Positions 12,201 to 23,904 of a DNA stretch of 64,000 nt are shown one piece after another. The stretch's first letter is position 1; each line of letters opens with the position of its first letter. Below the pieces are notes generated by a model. It did no database searches and was not told where the DNA came from. It worked only from the letters and a program-made list of their open reading frames with translations. The stretch is taken from the NCBI GenBank assembly GCA_022497155.1, contig MU385777.1, positions 171,805-235,804 on the forward strand, written 5' to 3'. The stretch is from Whalleya microplaca. Its lineage: Eukaryota > Ascomycota > Sordariomycetes > Xylariales > Xylariaceae. The translations under genes and the position numbers were made by a program.

Positions 12201-14435
12201 CCCCCAATCCGCCAATGCCACCGTTGCAGATATAATCAATTCCACCAGCAGCTATACTACACCCAACTACGATCATAGTAATGGGCCGTTTATCCAGAAA
12301 AGTAGAGCTGATCTTGAGACCTTTGTACACGACCACCCCCAGAACATTACTTATTCTGGTGGAATGTGGGTTGGCGACGACACCACACCACTCATCGCCT
12401 TCAATGCATTGAACGGTAATCAGGGCCCAACCAGTCTTCTAAACCTCGCCAACCAAGTCCGTAGCAACACATCCATAGCAGGCTACCTTTCCTCTCTCAC
12501 TTCATACCATCAGGCAGAAGGAGGCGAGAGCATGGCCTTCGCTACCATCTTCTCTCTACTACAAGCTATATATCCAGCCTTCTTCGTCCTATACCCCACC
12601 TACGAACGACGGTCCAAAGTCCATGCTCTTCAGTATTCGAACGGCATTCGGCCATTTTCTTGGTTGTTCTCATATTGGATGTTTGATTTCATCTTTGTCT
12701 TGATTATCTCGTCTGCGTGTACCGCCCTCATTTCCTCTTTCGCTCCTTGGTTTGGATTGGGCTATCTCTGGTTCGTCCAGGTCCTGTACGGACTCTCTGC
12801 CACCCTTTTCGCGTACCTTATCACGCTATGGGCTCGTTCGCAACCGGCCGCTTTTGCCGCCTCTGTGATTCTAATGGTGATAGTATTCGTTTTATCTATT
12901 ATCCCTATGCTGGTAAGATACTCTGCTACCTGCTTCCCCTTTCGATCAACATTGACCTCTGGCAGGTTATCCAAATGAATATGGGTGATAACCTGATGGC
13001 TGAAGATGGCGTAGCCTTTGGGCTAGGGGTTATCTTCCCAATGCAGAATCTCTTCAGGGGCGTAGCCGTCAGTTTGAACATGTATATCGTTCGCTGCCGT
13101 GGGCAGATCATGATCACTGACCCCGGTTCCATCTACGCTTTTGGCGGTCCGATCATGCTTCTGATTATTCAGATAATCGTACTATTCTGCCTTCTGCTAT
13201 GGCTCGAAGGGGGTAGCTTCGTTTGGTTCACAAGGAGCAAACCTCTTTCCGAAGACAACGAGAAGACGTCGATGACAGGAAGACCAGATGTCGATGCCGA
13301 AACATCACGAGTGGCCGCTTCAGAATCGGACTTGCTGCGCCTGCTTCACGTTTCCAAATCTTTCGGATCCAACGTCGCTGTCGATGATGTGTCGCTAGGT
13401 CTCCAACCGGGCGAGATTCTCGCCGTCTTAGGACCCAACGGCGCCGGCAAGACTACTACCATTAATATGGTACGTGGCGACTTAACCCCGAATAGCGGCA
13501 AGATATTCCTCGAGGGCGTCGACGTGCAAAAGAACACTCGTCTCGCGCAAAAGCACCTAGGCGGTAAGTTGAATCCCATGCGCAAAACTCGCAAATCAAT
13601 ACTAATGACTTCCCCAGTCTGCCCACAATTCGACGCTCTCGACGCACTCACCGTGCGCGAACACCTACAGTTTTACGCGCGCTGCAAGGGCGTCACCGAC
13701 ATCGAAGCAGACGTAGCCTACGTAATGTCGCGCGTGGGCATAACGGCGCATGCGCGCAAGCTCGCCGCCAAGCTATCCGGCGGTAACAAGCGCAAGCTCA
13801 GCCTCGCAATCGCGCTCCTCGGCAACCCACCGGTGCTACTTCTCGACGAACCCAGCTCGGCCATGGACGCAGCCTCCAAGCGCGTGCTGTGGAAGACGCT
13901 CGAGGCCGTGGCCCCCGGGCGCTCCGTGCTGCTGACGACGCACAGCATGGAGGAGGCGGATGCGCTAGCGACGCGCGCGGCGATCATTGCTAGGCGCGTG
14001 CTCGCAATTGGGTCCACGCAGCAGCTGCGCAGGCGACATAGCAATGAGTACCACGTGCATCTGATCCTGCGCTCGGCGCCGCTATCGACTACGCAGGAGA
14101 TGCGGTGGGTGGCGGATTGGGTTAGGAATACATTCCCGGACGTCCAGTTCGAGGGCGAAAACCTTGGTGGACAGGTCCGGTTTATCGTCCCCGCGAACAG
14201 TCGGGTGCCGGTTGCGGCGCAGCGGCGTGATGGAGAGGGAGAGGGAGACGGAGCGGCGACGCAGAGCTTTACGCGCTTCTTGATCGAGACGCTGGAGGCG
14301 AAGAAGGCGGACCTCGGCGTGGATTGCTATTCCATCTCGGCTGCGACGATGGAGTCGGTGTTCCTCAAGGTCGTCAAGGAGAGCGATGCTGCTGAGGATG
14401 AGGGGCGCGAGAAGAAGGGGTGGCGGCGTTGGTGA
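9252..14435 (+). CDS. Full-length ABC-A family transporter
   Basis: ATP-driven membrane transporter of the ABCA type, a family mostly linked to lipid movement; its substrate here is unknown. Seven exons: 9252-10116, 10166-10578, 10671-11022, 11072-11302, 11471-12912, 12966-13563, 13618-14435; total 4719 nt, 1572 aa. Order: a membrane helix at about 30-47, a large N-glycosylatable loop, a helix bundle, NBD1 (Walker A GPNGSGKT about 510-517, Q-loop CPQ, signature LSGGM about 598, Walker B completed by splicing to CLMDE, H-loop TTHFLDE), a second loop and bundle, then NBD2 (Walker A GPNGAGKT about 1257-1264, CPQ, LSGGN, LLLDEPSSAMD, TTHSMEE). Both nucleotide sites look complete. Two introns, 11303-11470 and 13564-13617, are multiples of three with no in-frame stop. 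Confidence 0.93.
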
Positions 14436-14975
14436 GGCGTATATATACCGCGAGGTGGGCTTTTTGCTTATGCTAAGATACCTTATTGATATGAAGGATT
14501 TTGAATGTGTGATAACGGGGTTTATGAGTTCCTATCCTAGTAATATGAGGAATGTTAGGAATTTGATAGATGATCATGTAGTCGCCTAACTAAGTAATGG
14601 TAATTGACAACATGTCAAGATTCTTGAACGTGTGGGGTTAGGTGTGCAACAGTAATAGAAGTCTTCAGAGGTCAAGATTCATAATCTCCGATGAGATAGA
14701 ATCACCATAGAAGGTGACGATATAGTCAACGATTGACAATGCGCAGGCTTACGCTTTTTGGAGACATGACAGCCTGTAGACTCGGTTTTCAAACACTCTC
14801 GACACGATCCATGAACTACTCGCCATTTTAGTCCCGATTATGTCCCCTCTTAGTTATTGGATCTCAAGCCCCCCCATCAAAATATCCATGCATCCACAAT
14901 AGGAGCGTATGCCTGGGGAAGACACACATTAACACGATATATGCATGATGCCATCTTCTCTTATCCATCGATTTC
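14436..14975. other. Intergenic between convergent genes
   Basis: About 540 nt holding the 3' ends of the ABC-A and RidA transcripts. No gene seen. Confidence 0.6.
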
Positions 14976-15487
14976 CTAATCGCTTCTCAATCCGGCCGTC
15001 CTAGTCTTCCGCGCCTCGGCAGCGCCCTCCTCATCATAGGCGGAGACCTCTATCTCAAAATGCATTGTGTCGAGTCCCAACTCCCTAACCCCGATCTCTG
15101 TCCATGTAGGGTAATGACTCGGCATCCACTTTCTGTAATTCTGAACGATCAGATCGTGCGTGGCATGCAAATCCGTACTGTATGTCACGACGCGGTAGAT
15201 TTGAGACCAGCCCTTGCCGCCGGCGTGCTTAAGATTGTGGTCGACATTTCCGAAGGCCTGGGCTACTTCAGCTGAGATATCTTTGCTGATATCTCCTGTG
15301 GTTCGGTCCCAACCGCCTGCATTAGTCGTTAGCACATAATATCGAGGCTATGATAGATAGTAGAGATGATCTTACCTTGGCCAGAACACACGATTGTGTC
15401 GCCTACACGGATAGCTTGGCTATAGGCCATTGTTTCGCGGGCCCATTCGCCGATTCCAGCATACGCGTAGGACTGTAGGTTCGACAT
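14976..15487 (-). CDS. RidA/YjgF/YER057c family protein
   Basis: RidA-family proteins typically deaminate reactive enamine/imine intermediates of amino-acid metabolism; members with other roles exist. Two exons, 15487-15376 and 15316-14976, with a 59-nt intron (GTAAGA...TGCAG) spliced in phase 1; 150 aa. The join restores CSGQGGWD, followed by the family pattern ISAEVAQAFGNVDHNLKHAG, IYRVVTY and the C-terminal IGVRELGLDTMHFEIEVSA. Length is slightly above the bacterial 125-130 aa because of a longer N-terminus and C-terminal tail. I did not see the strictly conserved Arg of the true deaminase subgroup, so catalytic activity is uncertain. It converges with the ABC-A gene. Confidence 0.88.
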
Positions 15488-16532
15488 TTTGACAATATAG
15501 CGATTGCTCAGACCAATATAAGATTTGCTAGTTTAACGAGTGAGCTCAAGTCACTCCCAGGCTCTTCAATAATCCCCCTATGAAGTTATATAGATCATAT
15601 GGTTTACCTACAACAACTCTTATAGGCATCTGTACGATGTTGACTAATTTGTATTCAACTTTTGCTCCGAACCGAAAACCGCCAAGATGAAATACGTAAA
15701 CTAGAATGCTTCAAAAGAGGCGTAAGTCTAAAAGGAGCTTCCGACTTCGTACGATCTGCTAAGGAGTATTCCGTAGCGCAGGATCACTCATTCCTAGCTA
15801 GAGGCTGGAGCCATTGCCAAGAGTAGAGCCGGGACAAATGGCTGCCCGGTCTGAATAATCAAGCTGGATAGGTATGATGACTAAGACTCCAAGATGATTG
15901 GATTAAACAATTCATCTAGTTTATTAGAGCCCTTGAGTTCAGCTTAGTCAAGATTAGACACCTTAAATAGCCAAGGCGAAAATCCATTCAACCACATCTA
16001 CAATGAAATCCCAACGTATCTATGACTAGCAATTAAAAGCTTAATGTTGCCTTGTAGCACATGCCTCAGACCGCTTCATGCTTCTATGCACAACAATATA
16101 GACGCATCAGTGGGGTTTTAAGAGAGTCCTAGAACAAATAATGAGGTGGCAGGCAGCAATGTGATTAATTTGGACGTGATTGCTGTTGAATTGGGTCAAG
16201 GACTGGTACAGTACAAGGCACATAGTAGCATTGTGTATATAACAGGCCATCTGCCACTCTAGAATAGCTGAACCTCAAGTCAATCCAAGCCTCATTAACC
16301 CTGTATTTCAACAAATCATGGATGTGGGAGATAGGGATATATAGAATACACATGGAGACAGAGAGAGCTCTTTACAGAACGATTGATGCCCATTTGTATC
16401 ACCTCAGTAGGTCTGATACGATGCTTTGGCGTCAAAGACATTGCATCATATGGCTGTCTCCATAGTCTTTTTCATAAAGACATCGGTTGATGTGAACAGA
16501 CGATTTGAGTTGTAGCCCTCTCTTACTGGTTC
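15488..16532. other. Intergenic, no supportable gene
   Basis: About 1 kb between two genes on the same strand. It should hold the RidA promoter and the NmrA-like 3' end. No other structure stands out. Confidence 0.55.
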
Positions 16533-17483
16533 CTAGTTGAGGTATGTCTTCGCGACCGCGTCCTTTTCGCGCGCAAGAAACTGCTTGAATGTCGTGAGCC
16601 CATGAAGCAGCCGTTGAAGCTCGTCCAGGTCGGTATAGCCCGACGCGTACCGTAATGAAGGCTTCGAGGCGATGACCAGCCCCGAGCCCCCAACCTTTGC
16701 CAGGGCCTGTGCCTGCGCAACCTCCTCCTCCGTCATGTGGACGGCCTTGATGGACCTGCCGTCGCCGATGGCTTTGGCGAGCTGGTCCATCGCGTCTTGG
16801 ACGTGAAGGTCCTCGCTCACAATGCCCAACTTCCGGCCATGGAAGGTGGCGGGGTCCTTGAACGCGGCCGCCGCGAGCCTACCGATGTCGACGTGATCGA
16901 CGAGCTCGAGCAGCGACTCTGTCGTTAGTGCCGTCGTCCAAGTGCCCTTCTTAGTCTCGGTGTACCCCGTCCGGATCTTGGGCTCGATGAAGTTGGCCAT
17001 GAAAAGTCCGGGACGCACGACGGTCCACTGCTCGAAGCCGTCAATGACGGTCTGCTCCATGCGCTTCTTGCAGTGGAGGTGCGCCTCGAACAAGGGGCTG
17101 AGCGTCACGGGCGGCACGAAGCCCTCCTCCACCATGAAGCAGCCGAGCGTGGTGGAAGCGACCGCTTGACGTACGCCGGCGGCCTTTGCCAGGCGGGTGA
17201 TGAGGGCTGCCTGCCGCGGGATTATCTCGAAATCTTCGAGATTAGGATACAAGCACAGGAAGAGCTTGTTACAACCCTCAAGACCTTCGCGTAGGGCGGC
17301 TTCATCGTCCCAGCTACCGGTTGTAAGGTAGACGCCCGTAGCGCTTAGGGCCTGTGTAGAGGAAGATTGAGGGTCTCGCGTTATTGCTCGCACATTCCAG
17401 CCGAGTTTTCGAAGCTCGTAGCACAATGAGCTGCCTTGGCTGCCGGTGGCACTGGTGACGAATACAGTGGGAGTGTCGGCCAT
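16533..17483 (-). CDS. NmrA-like NAD(P)-binding protein
   Basis: Atypical short-chain dehydrogenase of the NmrA-like family, which includes redox-sensing regulators and isoflavone-reductase-like enzymes. Single exon, 316 aa, ATG at 17483. The dinucleotide-binding motif VTSATGSQGSSL is at about residues 9-20 (GxxGxxG form). It is followed by AITRDPQSSS, where the Arg suggests NADP(H) preference, and a helical C-terminal half with VVRPGLFMANF and GRLAAAAFKDP typical of the family. The SDR YxxxK catalytic pair is not visible, as is common in the NmrA subgroup, so a regulatory or non-catalytic role is possible. GC content is higher than in the flanking DNA. Confidence 0.88.
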   Translation of the reverse strand: MADTPTVFVTSATGSQGSSLCYELRKLGWNVRAITRDPQSSSTQALSATGVYLTTGSWDDEAALREGLEGCNKLFLCLYPNLEDFEIIPRQAALITRLAKAAGVRQAVASTTLGCFMVEEGFVPPVTLSPLFEAHLHCKKRMEQTVIDGFEQWTVVRPGLFMANFIEPKIRTGYTETKKGTWTTALTTESLLELVDHVDIGRLAAAAFKDPATFHGRKLGIVSEDLHVQDAMDQLAKAIGDGRSIKAVHMTEEEVAQAQALAKVGGSGLVIASKPSLRYASGYTDLDELQRLLHGLTTFKQFLAREKDAVAKTYLN

Positions 17484-17970
17484 CTCTAAATCTCCGAATA
17501 TTGGTAAGATTTTGTGACAAGGCTAGCTCTTGGGCGAGAGACAAAATTGAGTCAGATGGCGATATCCTGCCCTTTCTTGTAACTAGAAGATCCTTCGGAT
17601 CTTAGATCTTTACACAATTTTATTGGAGTGATCACGGCAGCACCTAAATGATCATTGCACACACTGTAACTGTGATAACATCCAATACGACGACGAAGAA
17701 CGTAATACTAGACATGGTGCAACATAAGGGTTGGCGAGGGAAACTTATGGAAATGACATCACATCAAGAATTCGGGAGAAGTCCACACAGCAGAACATAC
17801 TCAAGATGTGACAGTACTATGGAAAGAGAACATAAGGCCAAGGGGAATTCCTGTATCTAGTTCACCATCAATTCTTCAGTTATCAATCTAAGACCATTCA
17901 TCCAGAAAAGTGAGACGACTCTAAGCTTCTCCAACGAATCCTTAAAACTATATCTTCACTTAATCTCCTA

Positions 17971-18137
17971 AGCAGGTGCTACCATTCTGATGGGACGATC
18001 AGTACTGCCCGAGGATAGCGGCGTCTTCCTTGATATTCCTTATATCCTGTGATGAGAATTGTTTGTCTGCCGGAGGATAAATGCCCTTGCTGCTAGTATT
18101 CCTTATATCCTGCCCCTTAGCCTCATGTATTATATAC
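17971..18137. repeat. Diverged direct repeat, copy A
   Basis: Begins AGCAGGTGCTACCATTCTGATGGGA and ends with TATCCTGCCCCTTAGCCTCATGT. It shares start, middle (AGTACTGC) and end words with copy B at 18434-18538. Inside copy A the word TATTCCTTATATCCTG occurs twice (18034-18049 and 18097-18112). It has no coding capacity and looks like a fragment of a non-autonomous dispersed repeat. Confidence 0.65.
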
Positions 18138-18323
18138 CCCGGCTTTAGTGGAGCTTCGCCTTAGCCAGTCGGCGTCTGGTACCCATCTCTGACTGCGGTT
18201 ACCGGAACTTCGCCGTACCCCAGCCTATTGGTCGGCTTTCTTTTGGTATCATTTGTTTCGTGGCAGTAGGTGGTCGGCGTACCTCTTATTCCGCTTGATG
18301 GCGTGGGTTTTTTTATTTTAATT

Positions 18324-18356
<33 letters not shown>

Positions 18357-18433
18357 CTGCAGGTGACGTAATGAGTGTGTTGGTAGTTTGGCTTGATGCG
18401 GCGTTATTCTGAGGGCTCTGCCGCTTGTGCCAA

Positions 18434-18538
18434 AGCAGGTGCTACCATTTGATGGGAATAGTTAGTACTGCTAAGAAGGATGCCCTCCTAGCTCCTAATT
18501 ATTATTCCTTACCTATATCCTGCTCCCTAGCCTCATGT
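18434..18538. repeat. Diverged direct repeat, copy B
   Basis: Begins AGCAGGTGCTACCATTTGATGGGA and ends CTATATCCTGCTCCCTAGCCTCATGT. It is shorter than copy A, with internal deletions and point changes. The two copies start 463 nt apart in the same orientation. Confidence 0.65.
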
Positions 18539-19448
18539 GTCAGTCGTCAAAGGCCGGTCCCCGGATGAAACCAATGTTTCTACAGCCTCATGGTCCAGCT
18601 AATCCTGCTGGTCTAGTGACATACGCGCTCAGAAATTACACGCTGTCTATTGAACTACACGCATATGTAAGTGTGCGACCACCCGAGTAGATAACCCGCC
18701 GCTGTTGGTGTTGCAGTGCTACGAATAAATTTGTCCTACTTGCAGGATTGTAACATTTATTTCCTGTCCAGTCTCCGGCAATCCGATTCGTGAGGTTACG
18801 GGGTGGGTAGCACCGCAGTAGCAAGACGTATTCCTACGACGACCTTTAAAGCAGGCTCCAATAGTCTATCCGTCTTATCCGGTAGTAGCCTCATTCATCC
18901 TTATGGGCTTGTGTAACGGTCCACTTCTTGAGAGCTCTCTCATCCGCATATTGGTGAATCACCAACCTGCCCTCTTGCATTCATCATGAGCTAGGCGTTT
19001 GCTCTGATGAAATAGACGCAAGTTATTAGTAGTATAGTAGTTATTATTAGAGAAGTATCATCACTAGAGTCAGAGTAGGAGGCGAAGCCTCCTATATATA
19101 AGCCACCGCTTGTGGGCGTCCAGCCACCTGAATTATCACAGCCACATCCCTGTAATCCTTCATGCTCCTAATTTGGGCACAGCGCGCAATTCTGATCGCA
19201 GTCCCTGGCTGGCTTGCCGTCGTGATATCCGGTATCACGGTCCGAAGATCGCCTCGACATGAGCAAATTATTCACAAGGATCTGGCTGTGTGACCCTGAA
19301 TCTCGTAACATCATGTCCCTTCCCTAATGGTCGACTTCCACGTCGTTATCTAATTTCAGTAATATGATTTTAGTTCCGCTCTGAGAACCCAACTCTACAT
19401 ACATACTTTTCATTTTCTATAGGATAGGTGATTTCCCAACGTTCAAGC

Positions 19449-20482
19449 ATGGCCCAAATTCCACTGGTGAAGCTTGGTGATGGAAATGATATGCCAATCG
19501 TACGTCTATACCCCTTGACAACCAAGTTTTCTAATCTAAACCCACTTACTAGCTTGCTTACGGCTTGGGGTCGGCAAATATGAATGGGCAGCACGAAGAG
19601 GTTGTTAATGTCACACTCATGGCTATTCGCAATGGATACTACCATTTAGATGGAGCTGAAGGTAGTGCAAATCATTTGAATACACCTAAAAAAAAATTTT
19701 AATGCATGCTTATATAGTTCCAGTCTATGGAAACGAAGCTGCTCTGGGAGAGGCTATCGAATTATCGGGTCTCCCTCGAAACAAGCTCTTCGTCACTACG
19801 AAGATCCTCGGCGGGCCAGGTCAGGACGTGCAGGCTTCTTTCGATGCTTCCTTACAGAAGCTTGGTCTCGATTATATCGACCTTTACCTAATTCATCTTC
19901 CATTTCTAGCACCCGGCGAACTGCCACTGATGTGGACCAAGCTGGAGGCCATCAAACTGTCTGGCAAGGCCAAGTCGATAGGCGTGTCGAACTTCCTGCA
20001 GAAACATCTCGAGATCATCCTAAAGACAGCGAAGATCCCTCCGGCTGTTAACCAAATAGAATACCACCCGTACCTGCAGCACGGCAAGCTGATTCAGTTT
20101 TGTCACGAGAATCGAATTGCAGTCAGTGCATACTCTACCCTCGCAGCAATCAGGAAAGCACGTCCAGGTCCAGTGGATCACATATATGCTCGATTGGCAG
20201 AGAAGTATGCCGTATCTGAAGGCGAAGTAGCAATAAAGTGGTGCATCGACCAGGGCCTTTCCGTGATAACCACAAGTGGGAGCGAGCAGCGTCTCCAGAA
20301 GTACAAGACGAACATGGCCAACTTCAACCTGTCGGTAGATGAGATAAAACAGATATCAGAGGTGGGCCAACAGAAACATTATCGTGACTTGTACAACGGT
20401 GTGTTTTTATCTCCAATTCAACTAAGCTTTCACTGTCTAATCCCAATTTCCAGATCATTTCGCGGCGGATGATAAGAGCTAG
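19449..20482 (+). CDS. Aldo-keto reductase
   Basis: NADPH-dependent carbonyl reductase of the AKR superfamily; substrate unknown. Four exons, 19449-19499, 19553-19661, 19724-20398 and 20454-20482; 864 nt, 287 aa. The catalytic tetrad is complete: Asp50 and Tyr55 in DGAEVYGNE, Lys80 in LFVTTK and His111 in YLIH. Other family marks are GVSNF, NQIEYHPY and a C-terminal TSGSEQRLQK loop for the NADPH phosphate. I placed the third exon's acceptor at 19723 rather than 19717 because it gives the standard spacing; the upstream acceptor is in phase and would add two residues beside Tyr55. The tiny last exon adds DHFAADDKS. Confidence 0.9.
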
Positions 20483-22492
20483 AGCGTACCGTACTTTAGA
20501 TACGAAGTCTAGCGACTCATGGGCTTGGCACTAGGGATCAGATCGGGTAGCGATTTTGGTGGATGGTCATTGTTGTGTATTGTTAGGTTTGTTATATACA
20601 TCTATAGGTAGATGGCCAGTAAATCCAGAGGATGTCTTCAAATTACCTGATAATTCCACGTTCTACTCACTGGGTGGGATTAAATCTCTATATTATAGTT
20701 GTGAACGCGATTCTTAACTATAAGCAGAAAGCGAGCGACTGTAGCACGCACCTTTTAAACTTTTTCCCCTGACGTCCCGTTGTTAGGGCACTACCCCAAA
20801 TTATTAACCCTCAACGTCGCAAGTGGCCCAGTATCTCTTATCTTCCACCGGTCTATGATGGCGGCAGGTACGAAGAACCTACCGATTATACCGGCGCTGT
20901 CGGCTAACACCGTAAGCGACGGGCCATTAATTATCGGGGCCCCGAAGAAAGCTATCGGTTACGTAAGCCCGAGCAGACCCCGCCAGGTGCTTCTTCAGTC
21001 GATTCGATCTTTAGGCATGACGCTGCTTTTTGGAAAAGGTTTCGCCAGAGGGCCCGAATCGTCAGCTCGGTAAGCAGTCAGACCTGTCTCGGGCATACCG
21101 AAAAGGAAGCGGAGAGTCATAATGATAATAGACATAGGGCTTGTTAGACTTGGATGCTTCATCATCCACCTAATAGTCTCGCGATCCTGAAATACGTATA
21201 TCTCGGACCCTAGGAGAGAGATGCGCGTTGAAGTTGGCTTGTTATGGTAACATCTAGGCGATAAGTTAGTTGTTCATTCAAATGATTTGTGGCCTTAGCA
21301 CTTCGCAAGAAACGCACGTAGCTTGAAGCAAGAAGCCTTTCAAATCCCACGCCAGTGAAGCTGTATTGCCTAGGAAGGGAACCAGCGCAGGGTATAGTGG
21401 TGGGAGTGGACCCTCCTGGCAGATCCTGCGCGCTCTGTGATAGTTAAACACAGCCTAGGTGTAATTCAACACGAGTATGATGCCGGATGTCACGACGCAG
21501 AGGAGGACAGGGCTTGAGATATCCGTATAAGTCGATAGAAGCTGCCATACGTTACAAATAACAATAACGCGGAATGCAAATTTCGTGATAGCCATGAAAC
21601 TGTTGACTCTCATTGTGGTGTTAGTCAAAGGGATTTTCAGAATATACATCAATGCGTGAATCGGATATGGATAATCTAGGCCAGGAGTAAATAGAGGTAA
21701 ATAAGGAATTTTGAGTACATCTCGGATCTCCAAACTAATAGTTGACCTAAGTGTTAGAAATGGACTCTCGTGAAGCTAGTACACATTACTGATTAATGAT
21801 ATAGGGAAGTTCGTGGCAAGGAGATTCTAGGTTGGCGCAATCACACTAGAGACGAGGTCATGTCACACCTGGTCGTACTGTAGCCTATAGCATTGCAATT
21901 TGATCTTACTACAGGTCCAACTGAGACATTGGTATGCAGTATTGACATTATGGGGGGATCGTAGGACTATATGATTTTGTATGCATATGCTGCAAGCAAT
22001 ATGCCGAGTGATCCGGGACAATCAAGATATAGATAAAGTGGCTGACAAGTGGGAAATGTGAAGGTTGTGTAAGAAGATCTCATGGGGGTGCAGAAAATAG
22101 ACCGGAGTTCATTGGAGAATTTCGCTAGGGCAGTAAATGGTACAGAGCAATATTGGAAATACCTAGTAATGCCTAAAGTAACCTCTTTCATAAATTGAAT
22201 TAGTAGTGTATGTAGAAATAACATATGAGACTTATCAGATGTCCAAGGTGCTTTACCGGTTACCGTTACACAGCAGCTGCTCATCGGAACCTTGGAAGCT
22301 AAAGTTAGTCCATCTGCCTGTATCATATCTAGGTACCTACGTTTGCAAGAGCGCCAAACTTTGAGTTCAATTCTTTTGAACAATTTCTTTGTCGTATGTA
22401 CTCTGACTACTCTCCTTGCTTCCCTTTCTTCCCTTTTCGTCCTCTCTTGATAGCCTCCCGTCAATAGGATTCCCAAACAAGGAAATTCAACT
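20483..22492. other. Intergenic, 2 kb without a supportable gene
   Basis: I find no convincing gene. A minus-strand open stretch at 21455-21733 has a hydrophobic end but no ATG and no partner exon. A 97-codon plus-strand stretch at 20780-21073 also lacks an ATG. Confidence 0.5.
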
Positions 22493-23678
22493 ATGCCAAA
22501 GGGCACAATCATAGTCACGGGCTCCAATGGGGGCATCGGCAGCTCCATCGTATCTCGTATTATCAAGTCGCCAGAGCTCGCCTCATACCATGGCATTTAC
22601 ACAGTGCGGGACGCATCGTCGTCCCCCCTACAGCTTCTTTGTGATGTAATCAGCACAACGGTACACTCTTATGAGCTCTTATTCCTAGAACTTTCTAGTC
22701 TTGATAGCGTCCGCGAGTTTGCTGCGACCATCAACGCACGTGTGGCCGCCGGCGAGATCCCACCAATTCGGGCCCTTATCTTAAATGCGGGTTACCAAGA
22801 ACTCGAATCTCAGAGTTTCACCGATGATGGCTTCTCCATGACATTCGCCGCCAATTACCTCGGCCACTGGTTGCTAGTTTTATTGTTACTACAGGGCGTG
22901 GATAGCGAGGCATGCAGAATTGTTGTAATTGGAAGCAAGGCTCATAAGCAAGTTCCCTATTCTAAATAATTTATTATTTGTTCCGGTGTATTAAGTTATG
23001 TGGTACAAAGATTATACTGACAAGATGTGACATCAATAGCCCTTATTTAAAGCGAAATACCCGCTCGTTTAAAGATGAAAGGTGGAAGATGGTGCTGCAC
23101 CAAAGCACGGATCCTATTGCGAGAGGGACTTGGAGTGCATTTGAAGAAGATCCATCATGGATGAGTGGGATGCGACGATACGGCGCCGCTAAGTTATGTG
23201 TGATTATGATGATGTAGGACACACCCATTACCAAGCTTATTTACTCGAATTAACAAAATCTAGCGAGGAGCTCCAACGTCGCCTCAACGCCGACCCCAAA
23301 CTGAAGAACATCTCAGTGCTGGGCGTTGACCCAGGCACCGTACCAACAGGTATTGGGTGCCACAGCCCTTGGTTCATCCGTGTCTTAATGTTCCAGGTCA
23401 TATTTCCCGCCATAGCAGCCTTGCAGGCGTGGCTATATCCCAAGGGGAATAATAGCATACGTACAGCAGACAAGTCTGCAGGCGACATTCTAGCGGCTGC
23501 CTTCGACAATAATCCATTGCTAGGCGAGCATCCCAAGGGTCTTTACTTTGACGGGTCAGAGTTGGCTGAAACGAGCGCTGAGTCCAAGGATCCCAAAAAG
23601 AGGGAGATGCTTTGGAAGGATAGTGTACGGTATACAAAATTGCAACGGGCGGAGACAGTGCTTAGGAACTGGGAGTGA
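22493..23678 (+). CDS. Short-chain dehydrogenase/reductase
   Basis: NAD(P)-dependent oxidoreductase of the SDR superfamily; substrate unknown. Proposed exons 22493-22951, 23053-23213 and 23264-23678, total 1035 nt, 344 aa. Visible motifs are the cofactor loop TGSNGGIG (residues 9-16), NAGYQE, the serine in VVIGS and the catalytic YGAAK. The second intron (23214-23263, 50 nt) is secure: it restores MMIEELQRRL in phase. The first intron is not. The reading frame must leave exon 1 before a stop at about 22965, and the only phase-compatible donor is the weak GTTCCC at 22952, with acceptors possible at 23052 or 23010. The gene may be intact with a poor site, or starting to decay. The C-terminal half (VDPGTVPTGI, KGLYFDGSE) is well preserved. 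Confidence 0.75.
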
Positions 23679-23904
23679 AGAATTTACTTGGAGTCTATGC
23701 TTTCATAATTAGACATCCTAATAAAAAGACGAATGTCGCAATAAAACTATAATAAGACTGGAATGACCCAAGAGAGAAGATTTTAGAGACGATATGAGTA
23801 TCGTGTGGCACAGGGTAAAACCACAAACACGATGAAATCATTCAGACAGAAGCAAATCATCAGCGCCTTGAAGAGGATACATTAAAACCAAGTGTACACA
23901 TAAT

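Larger units (their letters stand above)
17484..19448. other. Intergenic with repeat element, divergent NmrA-like/AKR
   Basis: Nearly 2 kb between outward-facing genes. It contains two copies of a diverged repeat (separate entries) and a TA microsatellite at about 18325-18347. I see no gene in it. Confidence 0.6.

Noticed and set aside
20780..21073. 97-codon plus-strand open frame
   Set aside because: Opens with TTG, no ATG, no motif and no splice partner.
21300..21380. tRNA-like stretch with CTTTCAAATCCC
   Set aside because: I could not fold a cloverleaf with matching acceptor and anticodon arms.
21455..21733. Minus-strand frame with a hydrophobic end
   Set aside because: Starts at TTG and has no family resemblance; hydrophobicity follows from T-rich composition.
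21967..22596. 209-codon minus-strand frame near the SDR start
   Set aside because: Overlaps the SDR exon 1 in antisense, with no motif or ATG in good context.
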